The notes beneath the pieces were generated by a model, which made no database searches, was not told the DNA's origin, and saw nothing but the letters and a program-made list of their open reading frames with translations. A stretch of DNA of 25,422 nt, taken from positions 1 to 25,422 of the IMG/VR virus record IMGVR_UViG_3300025319_000586; one strand, written 5' to 3'. Both the position numbers and the translations under genes were made by a program. Origin of the DNA: a virus. Of this stretch, positions 15,395 to 22,435 are shown one piece after another; position 1 is the first letter of the stretch, and every line of letters begins with the position of its first letter.

Positions 15395-16369
15395 TTATAC
15401 AAACTCCGCATGTTTAATAGGATATAATGCACTTCTTAATAATCTATTGTTTTCTTCAAAAACGCATTTATCGCAAGTTATACCATTGATTGGTTTTACT
15501 TCTTTTGAATAAATACCCTTAGCTTTTTGCCAGAAATACCATCTATAGGGAGCATTAAATCGGACTTCAGAATCACTATTTAAAACTACAGAAGAACAAG
15601 GGAAAACATACCCGTCTGTATATAAGTAAGGCTTGAAATAACCTACAAGACATTGCCCCCCCTGTTGAGGATTTTTGGCTTGATAGAAAAATCCTATATC
15701 TTTGTGTGGTTCTATAAGCTTTTGTATTCTAAAATGTTCTTCTTTCATTTGCCTTATGGAATTTCTACAGTTTGGCACTACGCGGACATAATCAGGTTTA
15801 TATTGCAGAGTATATTCAACAATCCTGTTTAATCTACCACTTAAATCTATTATATTATCAGCTACATAACTAAAACCAAGCGTAGTATCACGAGGAATTT
15901 TGGGAATTAACAGTTGTTTAGGATATATATAATCAATAGTATTCATTGATATTCTTATCCATATTAGTTTCGGTAGAATATCTTGGATAGCCATCAACAT
16001 AGTCCCATTTGTAATAAGTCCTATTTTTAACCCTTTTTGTTGACAATATGTTACAAATTCTCTAAAGCGACTATAGAGAGTCGGTTCGCCGCCACCTGTT
16101 ATTTCTATTGTTTCTATGCCTAATGCAATAAAAATATCAACCGCCGCAATTAATTCATCATAATCCCATTCTCTGTTTTTATTTCTATTTGCAACAGAGC
16201 AAAAACTACATTTTAAATTACATTTATCTGTTAATGCAACCTGCAAAGTAATAGGGGACGCCTTCTTTGTCTCTTGTAATATTTTCATTCTATCCAAATG
16301 TTTAAGATATTTTATGCCAGTGCTTGTATAAACATCATCTACTTTAATTTTGACTCTATACGCTAACAT
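15395..16369 (-). CDS. Radical SAM enzyme next to the portal gene
   Basis: The SAM-cleaving cluster is held by Cys50, Cys54 and Cys57 (KCNLKCSFC), and TGGGEPTLY (91-99) is the barrel GGEP motif. LKIGLITNGTML follows as expected. Extra cysteines at 240, 258, 299 and 302 (GQC, FPC, CDKC) suggest a SPASM-like auxiliary cluster. The 324-residue length is normal. It overlaps the HTH/zinc gene by 14 bases and abuts the portal start, so it is embedded in the packaging operon, not in the glycan cassette. It shares only the radical SAM core with the second enzyme at 4698-5651. Its substrate is unknown; tRNA, peptide or sugar modification are all possible. Confidence 0.88.
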   Translation of the reverse strand: MLAYRVKIKVDDVYTSTGIKYLKHLDRMKILQETKKASPITLQVALTDKCNLKCSFCSVANRNKNREWDYDELIAAVDIFIALGIETIEITGGGEPTLYSRFREFVTYCQQKGLKIGLITNGTMLMAIQDILPKLIWIRISMNTIDYIYPKQLLIPKIPRDTTLGFSYVADNIIDLSGRLNRIVEYTLQYKPDYVRVVPNCRNSIRQMKEEHFRIQKLIEPHKDIGFFYQAKNPQQGGQCLVGYFKPYLYTDGYVFPCSSVVLNSDSEVRFNAPYRWYFWQKAKGIYSKEVKPINGITCDKCVFEENNRLLRSALYPIKHAEFV

Positions 16370-16988
16370 AAATCCCTTCCTTGTATTTTGTTGTTATTAT
16401 ACTTTGTCCTTCAATAGCTTTTCTTTGTTCTCTCATTCGCAATCTATAATGATAATCCGCACAAGCTTCTGAACAATAGTGTTGTATAGTTTTGTTTGCA
16501 TTGTGAATACTTACTTTAAATTCTTTATGGCAATGTATGCCTATACATGTTCTATCTAATTCGGTAATTCCATGTTTCACTAATACTCTCGTTATAGTTC
16601 TTCTATTCCGCTTATATACCTTAGCCAATTCCCCTATAAGCTTACCTTCTAACGTTAATTTTACAACTTCATCTTCTGGAATAGGTTTATATTTCCCTTT
16701 CCTACGCCCTTTATCCCAATTTCTATTCTCTTGAGACTCTAAGAGAGGATCCTCACCACGGTATATCTCGCCTCTATGAACAGTTTGCATATAATCTAAT
16801 ATTCTTTGTGCGTAATTATGGATTATATGTTCGCAATTTCCATAAACATTATAACCCAAGCCAATAAATTCTGTCAAAACTTTATTAATAGTGATATATT
16901 CACTCCAAGCAGGATCGCCGTATTTTCTGAGACATAATTTCTTAACTAATTTTATTCCGTCATCGTCTATTAGCTCTTTATATTGCAT
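16356..16988 (-). CDS. HTH and zinc-finger protein, possibly DNA-binding
   Basis: The 210-residue protein has a helix-turn-helix-like stretch at about 110-140 (LIGELAKVYKRNRRTITRVL) and a probable zinc-binding region near 148-182 (CIGIHC followed by YCSEACADYHYRLR). It lies between the large terminase and the portal, where a small terminase or a late regulator could be expected, but it resembles no small terminase I know. The ATG has no ribosome binding site; a palindrome (CAGGCAAAT-A-ATTTGCCTG) lies seven bases before it instead. That fits binding by an autoregulatory protein, or translational control. Function is inferred. Confidence 0.7.
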   Translation of the reverse strand: MQYKELIDDDGIKLVKKLCLRKYGDPAWSEYITINKVLTEFIGLGYNVYGNCEHIIHNYAQRILDYMQTVHRGEIYRGEDPLLESQENRNWDKGRRKGKYKPIPEDEVVKLTLEGKLIGELAKVYKRNRRTITRVLVKHGITELDRTCIGIHCHKEFKVSIHNANKTIQHYCSEACADYHYRLRMREQRKAIEGQSIITTKYKEGIYVSV

Positions 16989-16995
16989 AAAAATT

Positions 16996-17014
16996 CAGGC
17001 AAATAATTTGCCTG
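16996..17014. promoter_or_regulatory. Palindrome directly before the HTH gene
   Basis: Nine-base arms (CAGGCAAAT / ATTTGCCTG) around a single central base end seven bases before the ATG of the HTH/zinc gene, in place of a ribosome binding site. On the minus strand AATTTTT follows, so it could be an operator, a weak terminator after the upstream 89-residue gene, or both. Confidence 0.55.
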
Positions 17015-17035
17015 TCATTAAGAACACCAACTTTT

Positions 17036-17305
17036 TTAAACTTTGGCTTCACGCCTTCTTTCTCCTTCTTTCTCATTCTTTATAAGAGCCTCTCTTAATT
17101 CCTCGTCATTATGAATTACTCCCAAACCCATCTGCCCCCATAGATGAAACGGATAGTCGGGATGTCCTTTGGGAAATTCTGGATTATTTATGCATCTCAT
17201 ATTATAATATGGTATGCCTTTAGGGACATGTGGTAAATAATCCTTTCCTTCATAGCCAATGCATTGCTCTCTCATTTCTTCTTCTCCGAATACATTTAAA
17301 GACAT
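17036..17305 (-). CDS. Unknown 89-residue protein
   Basis: This small protein is not recognised. It contains His, Trp and Tyr residues in a Pro/Gly-rich middle (YLPHVPKGIPYYNMRCINN, then YPFHLWGQMGLG) and a basic, charged C-terminal helix (IKNEKEGERRREAK). The ATG has AAAGGAGGT at normal spacing, and an extended -10 promoter lies just upstream, so the gene is convincingly expressed. It lies between terminase and portal genes. A role in packaging is possible but only by position. Confidence 0.75.
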   Translation of the reverse strand: MSLNVFGEEEMREQCIGYEGKDYLPHVPKGIPYYNMRCINNPEFPKGHPDYPFHLWGQMGLGVIHNDEELREALIKNEKEGERRREAKV

Positions 17306-17328
17306 AGTTTGTTACCTCCTTTAATTAT

Positions 17329-17337
17329 ATTATATCA
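17329..17337 (-). promoter_or_regulatory. Extended -10 promoter for the 89-residue gene
   Basis: The minus strand reads TGATATAATATAATT, a TGnTATAAT extended -10, with transcription expected near 17322, just before the AGGAGGT of the next gene. No good -35 is visible. The -10 overlaps the stop codon of the upstream gene, and the sequence is shared with 12956-12964 and 18955-18963. Confidence 0.5.
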
Positions 17338-17602
17338 TACTTTGATTTAATTTGGTCTCATGGACATTAGCCAACAAAAGTTTATCAATTTCTCTCTCTA
17401 ATATATTCCATACCCCAGATTCACCTTTTGATGATAATTCTGAATATAATTCTATGGCTGTTGGACTGTCGCAATATCTATATGAAACGTCCATCTTTAT
17501 TATTATTCCATATTGCACTTTTTTTGTTCCTTTTATCAATGTAAACACTATAGATAATGAATTATCAATACTTTCTATATGTATAACTCTTTCACTATTC
17601 AT
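17330..17602 (-). CDS. Unknown 90-residue protein after terminase
   Basis: I do not recognise this protein. It is a mixed alpha/beta sequence with beta-strand segments (SLSIVFTLIKG, VQYGIIIKMDVSY) followed by a helix (WNILEREIDKLLLANVHE). There are no cysteine clusters or membrane segments. A strong AAAGGAGGTGAT site precedes its start 29 bases after the terminase stop, so it belongs to the same operon. Confidence 0.72.
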   Translation of the reverse strand: MNSERVIHIESIDNSLSIVFTLIKGTKKVQYGIIIKMDVSYRYCDSPTAIELYSELSSKGESGVWNILEREIDKLLLANVHETKLNQSMI

Positions 17603-17631
17603 ACACTATATCACCTCCTTTCAAAACTTAG

Positions 17632-18945
17632 TTAAAAATGTTTTTTATACATATCATGAAATATTAGTTGTTGTTCTGGAACTATATCCTTCCATTCAAT
17701 ATAATCTCCATATTCCATGCGATAGCTATGGAGTGCATACCTACTTGCATCTGCCGAATGTGAATCGGTATCTATATGTTTACCATCTATTATCATTCCA
17801 CTCCTATCTTTTTTATTTTGCAAATATTGCAATGACCTATATGTAGCAATGCAATCTCTGTGAATTCCAATGTCAAACCAATTTACAGTGCTATCCCCTG
17901 CCGAGACATCTTTATAGGCATTTTTTGCATTAAATCCTTTCCTTTCTGCCTCTTTTATTCTATCTGGTTCATGGTCGCAATAAACAGGGAAAGTTTTATA
18001 ATCAATCTGCTTATTTTGCAATATTATTATGATTTCTTCAAGGAATTCATCTGTAATTTTATCCTTTGCCTCTAACTCTGCAAGGCAAACAGCTTTTTTA
18101 CCAACAATTCCCCATAAATTAAAGGCAGAAGTATATCCCCAATCTATACCTCCAACAAGATGGGTAAATGCTCTTATATCATAACTATCAACTTTGACGG
18201 ATGAACTAATATTTTTATAGACAAAATCCCCACCACCTATCCAGAGTCCATCCATTAATCTCAATTTTTCTTGCGGATTTAATGATTTTTCAAGGTTTGT
18301 AATGTAATATTCTGTTAAATTCTCTTTATTATCATAGGTAGTCCACCTCAATCTCGCCTTATCTTTGCTATTTATATCTTCAAAGCGTTTATTAAGATAA
18401 AATTCCCCAAAAACAGGGTTGCAATCAAAAATTAGCTTTGGTTTCCAGAATTGTCCCTTTTTACCTGGTTTTGGCACTTTTTGGGCTAATCTTGTGATAA
18501 CTTTGTCAACCATTTCTTCTTCAATCTCAGGTGCTTCATTCAAAAATGCCATTAGATATTCTCTACCCATTATCTCTGTAATATGTTTACTATCATCAAA
18601 GCCGCCTATCCAGATTTGAGACCCATTTCTAAACCTGATAATCCAATCTGCCTTATTCACTTTGTATAAATGCGATGGCAAAACTGCAAACATTGGCTCA
18701 ATTGTTTGTAAATATAGGCTTTTCCTTGCATGTTCAAAAAACCTTCTACCAATTAATATATATACTCCTGGATTCTCAAGACAAAAAGTAAGTAGAAAAA
18801 AGACAACAAGAGTAGTTTTGCCAGAACGCACTCCACCATCTAGCAATACTTCTGTAAAATCTTCGTTTTTAAGAAGGCGGAATCCTTCTTTTTGCTTTGG
18901 AGTTCTTCTGAAGATAATTTCGTTCTTATTGTTTACTGTGAGCAT
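17632..18945 (-). CDS. Terminase large subunit
   Basis: The DNA-packaging motor and nuclease. The ATPase half has Walker A GGVRSGKT (37-44), a Walker B-like strand LMAFLNEA (131-138) and CNP (175-177) at the coupling position. The nuclease half has GGIDWG (Asp268), CDHEPDR (Asp324) and DSHSADASRYA (Asp399), the acidic residues that bind metal. The 437-residue length is typical. Walker B ends Asn-Glu instead of the usual Asp-Glu. The start ATG has no ribosome binding site; an extended -10 ends only nine bases before it, so the mRNA would be nearly leaderless. It is the first gene of the leftward operon. No clear small terminase gene is next to it. Confidence 0.93.
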   Translation of the reverse strand: MLTVNNKNEIIFRRTPKQKEGFRLLKNEDFTEVLLDGGVRSGKTTLVVFFLLTFCLENPGVYILIGRRFFEHARKSLYLQTIEPMFAVLPSHLYKVNKADWIIRFRNGSQIWIGGFDDSKHITEIMGREYLMAFLNEAPEIEEEMVDKVITRLAQKVPKPGKKGQFWKPKLIFDCNPVFGEFYLNKRFEDINSKDKARLRWTTYDNKENLTEYYITNLEKSLNPQEKLRLMDGLWIGGGDFVYKNISSSVKVDSYDIRAFTHLVGGIDWGYTSAFNLWGIVGKKAVCLAELEAKDKITDEFLEEIIIILQNKQIDYKTFPVYCDHEPDRIKEAERKGFNAKNAYKDVSAGDSTVNWFDIGIHRDCIATYRSLQYLQNKKDRSGMIIDGKHIDTDSHSADASRYALHSYRMEYGDYIEWKDIVPEQQLIFHDMYKKHF

Positions 18946-18954
18946 ATTATTTAT

Positions 18955-18963
18955 ATTATATCA
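18955..18963 (-). promoter_or_regulatory. Leftward late-operon promoter
   Basis: The minus strand reads TTTTGATATAATATAA, an extended -10 (TGATATAAT) nine bases before the terminase ATG. Predicted transcription starts within about three bases of the ATG, giving a leaderless or nearly leaderless message. A convincing -35 is not seen. Confidence 0.5.
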
Positions 18964-18970
18964 AAATTTC

Positions 18971-18998
18971 TTGTTATTTTTTTAATATATGTTATAAT
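18971..18998 (+). promoter_or_regulatory. Rightward early promoter
   Basis: TTGTTA (-35), 16-base spacer and TATAAT (-10) with TG one base before it (extended -10). The -10 is 38 bases from the leftward promoter, so the two are divergent and could be switched by one regulator. Predicted start is near 19005. Confidence 0.62.
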
Positions 18999-19004
18999 TA
19001 ATAT

Positions 19005-19079
19005 ATGGTGGCAATCAAAAAACTTGAAATTTCACAAAAAAATATAGGCAAACAACTCCCCTTTGGGATTATTCATTAA
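19005..19079 (+). CDS. Possible leaderless 24-codon leader peptide
   Basis: An ATG falls at the predicted first base of the early transcript, seven bases after the -10, and opens 24 codons (begins MVAIKKLEIS, ends FGIIH). Its last third runs through the 5' arm of the long hairpin that precedes the first early gene, so its translation would open that hairpin. There is no ribosome binding site; it could only be read as a leaderless message. Plausible but unproven. Confidence 0.3.
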   Translation: MVAIKKLEISQKNIGKQLPFGIIH

Positions 19080-19115
19080 TTCTTCCTGCCATCTTCCCAA
19101 AAGGGGAGAATTGCC
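19047..19115 (+). repeat. Long hairpin in the early leader
   Basis: CTCCCCTTTGGGA (19056-19068) pairs with TCCCAAAAGGGGAG (19095-19108) with one bulged A, and GGCAA (19047) with TTGCC (19115) closes the outside. Read on the minus strand it starts GGCAATTC and ends in TTGCC after GGGGAG, like the hairpin at 24229-24268. It ends just before the AAGGAG site of the first early gene. Confidence 0.7.
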
Positions 19116-19133
19116 TTTAAGGAGAAAAATAAA

Positions 19134-19565
19134 ATGCAAAAAGGTAGAATTAATATAGAAGCATTACTTATCATTATAATAGGAATTATAATAGTATTGC
19201 TCTCCATTTTATCAGAAGAAGACATAAGAGAAGAAAAATCTAATATAATGATAGCAGACGGTGTAGTTTCTGGTAAACAAATATATACTTATAAACATGG
19301 GGAAAACATATATATAACAGAAATTCACATAAATATAAAAGATATACAAACAAAAAATGCAATAATTTACAAAAATTGCGATGTAGGAAATAAAATAAAA
19401 ATTTGCTATAGAGAAATTTATACCACTAGATATAAAATAGGATTGTTACGATCGGTAATAGAACGATATATTTATCGTGTTGATGAAATTAACAACAAGA
19501 AAGTATTAACAGGATACGAATTTGATGAATGGGCAACTATCAAAAATAATAATATGATTAGTTAA
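19134..19565 (+). CDS. Small membrane-anchored protein of unknown function
   Basis: The first gene of the rightward operon encodes 143 residues. Residues 9-27 (EALLIIIIGIIIVLLSILS) form one strong membrane segment close to the N-terminus, after a basic MQKGR, so the rest is probably outside the membrane or periplasmic/extracytoplasmic. The soluble part is beta-rich and lysine/isoleucine-rich (YITEIHINIKDIQTKN). An AAGGAG lies ten bases before the ATG. Being first in the early operon behind a membrane anchor suggests superinfection exclusion or host takeover, but no family is recognised. Confidence 0.75.
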   Translation: MQKGRINIEALLIIIIGIIIVLLSILSEEDIREEKSNIMIADGVVSGKQIYTYKHGENIYITEIHINIKDIQTKNAIIYKNCDVGNKIKICYREIYTTRYKIGLLRSVIERYIYRVDEINNKKVLTGYEFDEWATIKNNNMIS

Positions 19566-19577
19566 AAGGAGGGGAAT

Positions 19578-20381
19578 ATGCCAATAATGTGTGGATTTAG
19601 TAGTGATTATGAAGATCCAGCGTGGTGTAAACAGAACGATGAAGCATGGAAAAGAGTTGATAAAATAAATAGTTATAGAGCCAAAGTAGGTAAAAGGGGA
19701 TTATGTGAATGGGGTTCCCTTAAAATTGGTGTAATTAATAGCAATATAGAGAGCGTGTGTGTTCTTTTATATAACGGAATGATTTTAAATATAGATCAGA
19801 TATATCAATACCAAAAAAATAAACTAATCCATTTAGATAAAATAGAAACTTACAGTGGATTAATATTTGAAGGCAATTCAATTATAACAAACATAGCTAT
19901 ATCTAAAGAATGTATGAATAAAAATATAGGTAAATTCATCAAAGAGACTCATAAAACTTTTTTAATTAATAAAAATCAAAATAATACTTCAAAATTATCC
20001 AAAACAGAAAAATTATATTGTATATCTAATAATATAATTAATATTCGTTCTTCACAATTATATATTGACATCTTTTATAAAATAAGAACAAGAGGCCTTA
20101 AATATATAAATAGTAATAATTATTTTTTTATTAATAATGAAACAATAAAATGGAGATGTGATTTTCAAAATGTTCAACCCATTATATGTTTAATTAAAAT
20201 ATTGAGGATTGTATCTGTCAATATAGATACTGCGGAAACTCTTAAACTTCAAAAAATAATAATCCCTCAATATCTAAAGGATCTCTATCAACTTCATGAT
20301 TATGTCTATTCCCAAACAAACAGAATACTTGATGGAGATTATAATAAAAAAGGAGATATAAGAAAATCGTCAAAACGATAA
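19578..20381 (+). CDS. Unknown 267-residue early protein
   Basis: I do not recognise this protein. It starts MPIMCGFSSDYEDPAWCKQN with two Cys residues in 17 positions, then WGSLKIGVINSNIESVCVLLYNG, and becomes Asn/Ile/Lys-rich with a helical C-terminal third (LKLQKIIIPQYLKDLYQLHD). No membrane segment is evident. AAAAGGAGG precedes the ATG 12 bases after the previous stop. The TnpB element begins about 35 bases behind its stop codon, so the C-terminus could have been altered by the insertion, though nothing shows that directly. Confidence 0.75.
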   Translation: MPIMCGFSSDYEDPAWCKQNDEAWKRVDKINSYRAKVGKRGLCEWGSLKIGVINSNIESVCVLLYNGMILNIDQIYQYQKNKLIHLDKIETYSGLIFEGNSIITNIAISKECMNKNIGKFIKETHKTFLINKNQNNTSKLSKTEKLYCISNNIINIRSSQLYIDIFYKIRTRGLKYINSNNYFFINNETIKWRCDFQNVQPIICLIKILRIVSVNIDTAETLKLQKIIIPQYLKDLYQLHDYVYSQTNRILDGDYNKKGDIRKSSKR

Positions 20382-20416
20382 TCATTAATATTATTTATTA
20401 AAATTTTGCCAGAAAA

Positions 20417-20439
20417 CTCAAGGGTCTTTAGCCCTTGAG
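20417..20439 (+). repeat. Left-end hairpin of the TnpB element
   Basis: Perfect 8-bp stem CTCAAGGG / CCCTTGAG with loop TCTTTAG. IS200/IS605 elements carry such subterminal hairpins, recognised as single strands by TnpA. The loop is identical to that of the right-end hairpin. Confidence 0.82.
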
Positions 20440-20458
20440 ATGAATGGCTAAATAATAC

Positions 20459-20488
20459 TTGACTTTTTACAAATAGGTATGCTATACT
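20459..20488 (+). promoter_or_regulatory. tnpB promoter
   Basis: TTGACT (-35), 18-base spacer, TATACT (-10). The -10 ends six bases before the tnpB ATG, and no ribosome binding site is present, so the message is predicted to be leaderless. Confidence 0.6.
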
Positions 20489-20494
20489 ATAAAT

Positions 20495-21679
20495 ATGATT
20501 AATAAGGCATACAAATATAGGATTTACCCCAACAAAAAACAGCAAGAATTGCTTGAAAAACATTTTGGCTGTGTCCGTTTTGTCTTTAATTGGGGGTTAG
20601 GTGAAAAGATAAAAGCATATCAGCAGGATAAAAAAAGATTAAACTGTTTTGATTTAATAAATGAATTAGCGGAATTAAAAAAAGAAAAAGATTTTGAATG
20701 GTTGAGTAAAGTAAATAGCCAGTCGCTTCAGATGTCATTAAGAAATTTAGACAATGCTTTTACAAACTTTTTTAGAAAACAAAATAAATTTCCTAATTTT
20801 AAGAGTAAAAAGCGTAATATCAATAGTTTCCAAATACCGCAACATTTAAAATTGTCAAATAAATTGGATATACCAAAAGTTAAGGGTATAAATATAAAAC
20901 AACATAGAAAATTAGAAGGTAAGATAAAAACAGCTACTGTCAGTAAAATGCCAACTGGAAAATACTATATTTCTATTTTAATTGAACAAGATAAAGAATT
21001 ACCTAAAAAGAGAAAGATAAAAGAAAAAACTACTATCGGGATTGATTTGGGCATTAAAACATTTGCCACTATTTCTGACGGTAGAAAAATAGATAATCCA
21101 AAGTATTTGAAAAATAGTTTAAGAAAGTTGAAAAGACAACAGCGATGGTTGAGTAGAAAAGTTAAAGGAAGTAATAACAGAAAGAAACAAATTAAAAAAG
21201 TTGCTTTAATGCACGAAAAAATAAGTAATCAAAGGTCGGACTTTTTAGACAAATTTTCATATCAGATAACTCACGAAAAACAAGTGAATACTATCGCTAT
21301 TGAAGATTTGAATGTAAAAGGAATGGTTAAAAATCATTGTCTCGCTCAAGCAATATCAGATGTAAGCTGGGGAGAATTTAGACGACAACTTGAATACAAA
21401 ACTGAATGGTATGGGAAAAATTTGCTTGTAATCGGCAGATTTGAAGCAAGCAGTAAGACTTGTATTTGCGGTCAAGTCAATCAGGAATTAAAACTTTCGG
21501 ATAGAGAATGGATTTGTAAAGAGTGTGGAACAAAACACGATAGAGATGTGCTTGCCGCAAACAACATTAAAAAATTTGCTTTAATACCCGTGGAACGCGG
21601 GAAATTCACGCCTCTGGAGAGAACAGCATTAGCTGGCTCGTTGAAAGAGGAAGCCTCTTGGTCTTTAGCCAAGAGGTAG
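20495..21679 (+). CDS. tnpB: TnpB RNA-guided endonuclease
   Basis: TnpB nucleases use an RNA from the transposon right end to cut DNA and are ancestors of Cas12. This copy is intact at 394 residues: an N-terminal helix-turn-helix-like start (AYKYRIYPNKKQQELL, where most TnpB begin), RuvC catalytic residues Asp184 (GIDLG), Glu270 (AIED) and Asp351 (HDRDVLAANN), and a zinc finger with Cys323, Cys325, Cys341 and Cys344. All key residues are present, so it should be active. The final codons (WSLAKR) are also the right-end hairpin. Translation would be leaderless. It is flanked by the element's hairpins and has no TnpA partner. Its role here could be element retention or guided cutting of competing DNA. 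Confidence 0.94.
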   Translation: MINKAYKYRIYPNKKQQELLEKHFGCVRFVFNWGLGEKIKAYQQDKKRLNCFDLINELAELKKEKDFEWLSKVNSQSLQMSLRNLDNAFTNFFRKQNKFPNFKSKKRNINSFQIPQHLKLSNKLDIPKVKGINIKQHRKLEGKIKTATVSKMPTGKYYISILIEQDKELPKKRKIKEKTTIGIDLGIKTFATISDGRKIDNPKYLKNSLRKLKRQQRWLSRKVKGSNNRKKQIKKVALMHEKISNQRSDFLDKFSYQITHEKQVNTIAIEDLNVKGMVKNHCLAQAISDVSWGEFRRQLEYKTEWYGKNLLVIGRFEASSKTCICGQVNQELKLSDREWICKECGTKHDRDVLAANNIKKFALIPVERGKFTPLERTALAGSLKEEASWSLAKR

Positions 21680-21684
21680 TTCAC
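21580..21684 (+). ncRNA. Probable omega RNA scaffold of TnpB
   Basis: TnpB guide RNAs overlap the 3' end of tnpB and extend through the right end of the element. Here the last 100 bases of tnpB are clearly more GC-rich than the rest of the gene (GAACGCGGGAAATTCACGCC region) and finish in the right-end hairpin. The guide would be the flanking DNA from about 21685 on. The 5' limit is a guess; the assignment follows from the family, not from a recognised motif. Confidence 0.55.
21654..21676 (+). repeat. Right-end hairpin of the TnpB element
   Basis: Perfect 8-bp stem CCTCTTGG / CCAAGAGG with loop TCTTTAG, ending directly before the tnpB stop codon. Same loop as the left-end hairpin at 20417. 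Confidence 0.85.
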
Positions 21685-21721
21685 TGCAATATGCAAATAA
21701 AGATTAAAGGAGGTATAAGAT

Positions 21722-22435
21722 ATGCAAAAACTCGGTTTAGCAAGTAATTTTTTTAACGAAGTTGATAATGTAGAGCCTATATGGGAAAATTTTAAAGATA
21801 TAGTATCTCATTGGTTAGTCGTTGATACAGGTTCTACAGATGGAACACAGAAAAGACTCCAACAAGTTGTTAATGATAAATTAACTCTTGTAGAGTCTAA
21901 TATGATACAAACCCAAGGGTATGGATATTCAAGAACTAAATTGATTGAATTAAGCGAAGGGATGGATTGGGTATTAATAATTGACGGAGATGAAAGAATG
22001 GATTGGCACTATGTGGCACAACTTAAATCTATGATTAATACTTATTATGATTGTGATTTAATCTGGTTGCCTAGATACCAATGCAAATTTATTTATTACG
22101 ATGGAACAACATCTTCTTCTTCTCTTCGAACAAGTAAAGTTATCCTAATGGATTTAGAGCATAATCCAGACTATCAAGCAAGATTGATAAAGAGAACAAT
22201 AATCAATAGTAAGTCTAAAATTCAATTCAAAAATATGGTTCATGAACAATTAGAAGGAATCGAAAAAGATTTTAAAAGTATTCTAAATCCATTAATAATG
22301 CACTTAAAATATTTAAGTAATCCAGAAAGAAAAAAGAGGATAACTAAACTTTGTGCTGATTTATGGGAAAAAGAAGGGCATGATTTGAGTTATAAAGAGG
22401 CTTGTGAGAAAAATGGATGGGATTATGTTGAGTAA
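21722..22435 (+). CDS. GT2 glycosyltransferase (early copy A)
   Basis: A 237-residue GT-A fold glycosyltransferase. The donor-binding DTGSTDGT (35-42) and the metal-binding DGDER (88-92) motifs are clear, and the first strand is LGLASNFFNE. VHEQLEGI and the C-terminal helix ERKKRITKLCADLWEKEG complete the domain. It has no membrane segment. AAAGGAGGT lies ten bases before the ATG. It is the first gene after the TnpB element and is a paralog of the gene at 22760-23407. Acceptor unknown: virion protein, modified DNA base or host surface are all possible, and lying in the early operon makes action on DNA or host components somewhat more likely. Confidence 0.87.
   Translation: MQKLGLASNFFNEVDNVEPIWENFKDIVSHWLVVDTGSTDGTQKRLQQVVNDKLTLVESNMIQTQGYGYSRTKLIELSEGMDWVLIIDGDERMDWHYVAQLKSMINTYYDCDLIWLPRYQCKFIYYDGTTSSSSLRTSKVILMDLEHNPDYQARLIKRTIINSKSKIQFKNMVHEQLEGIEKDFKSILNPLIMHLKYLSNPERKKRITKLCADLWEKEGHDLSYKEACEKNGWDYVE

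Larger units (their letters stand above)
20417..21684 (+). mobile_element. IS605-type element carrying only TnpB
   Basis: Two hairpins with the same 7-base loop TCTTTAG bracket an intact tnpB: 20417-20439 (CTCAAGGG stem) and 21654-21676 (CCTCTTGG stem). No TnpA transposase is present, so movement would need a TnpA in trans. The exact ends are not fixed; the left end may lie up to 35 bases before the first hairpin, and TTCAC at 21680-21684 is only a candidate right end. The element sits between early genes in the same orientation and interrupts no recognisable gene. Confidence 0.85.

Noticed and set aside
17352-18985. Plus-strand frames opposite the terminase
   Set aside because: Antisense to clear ATPase and nuclease motifs; no promoter or ribosome binding site.
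20339-20563. Minus-strand frame across the left end of the TnpB element
   Set aside because: It runs through the element's hairpin and promoter and has no start signal.
21481-21696. Minus-strand frame opposite the tnpB 3' end
   Set aside because: Shadow of the tnpB and omega-RNA region.
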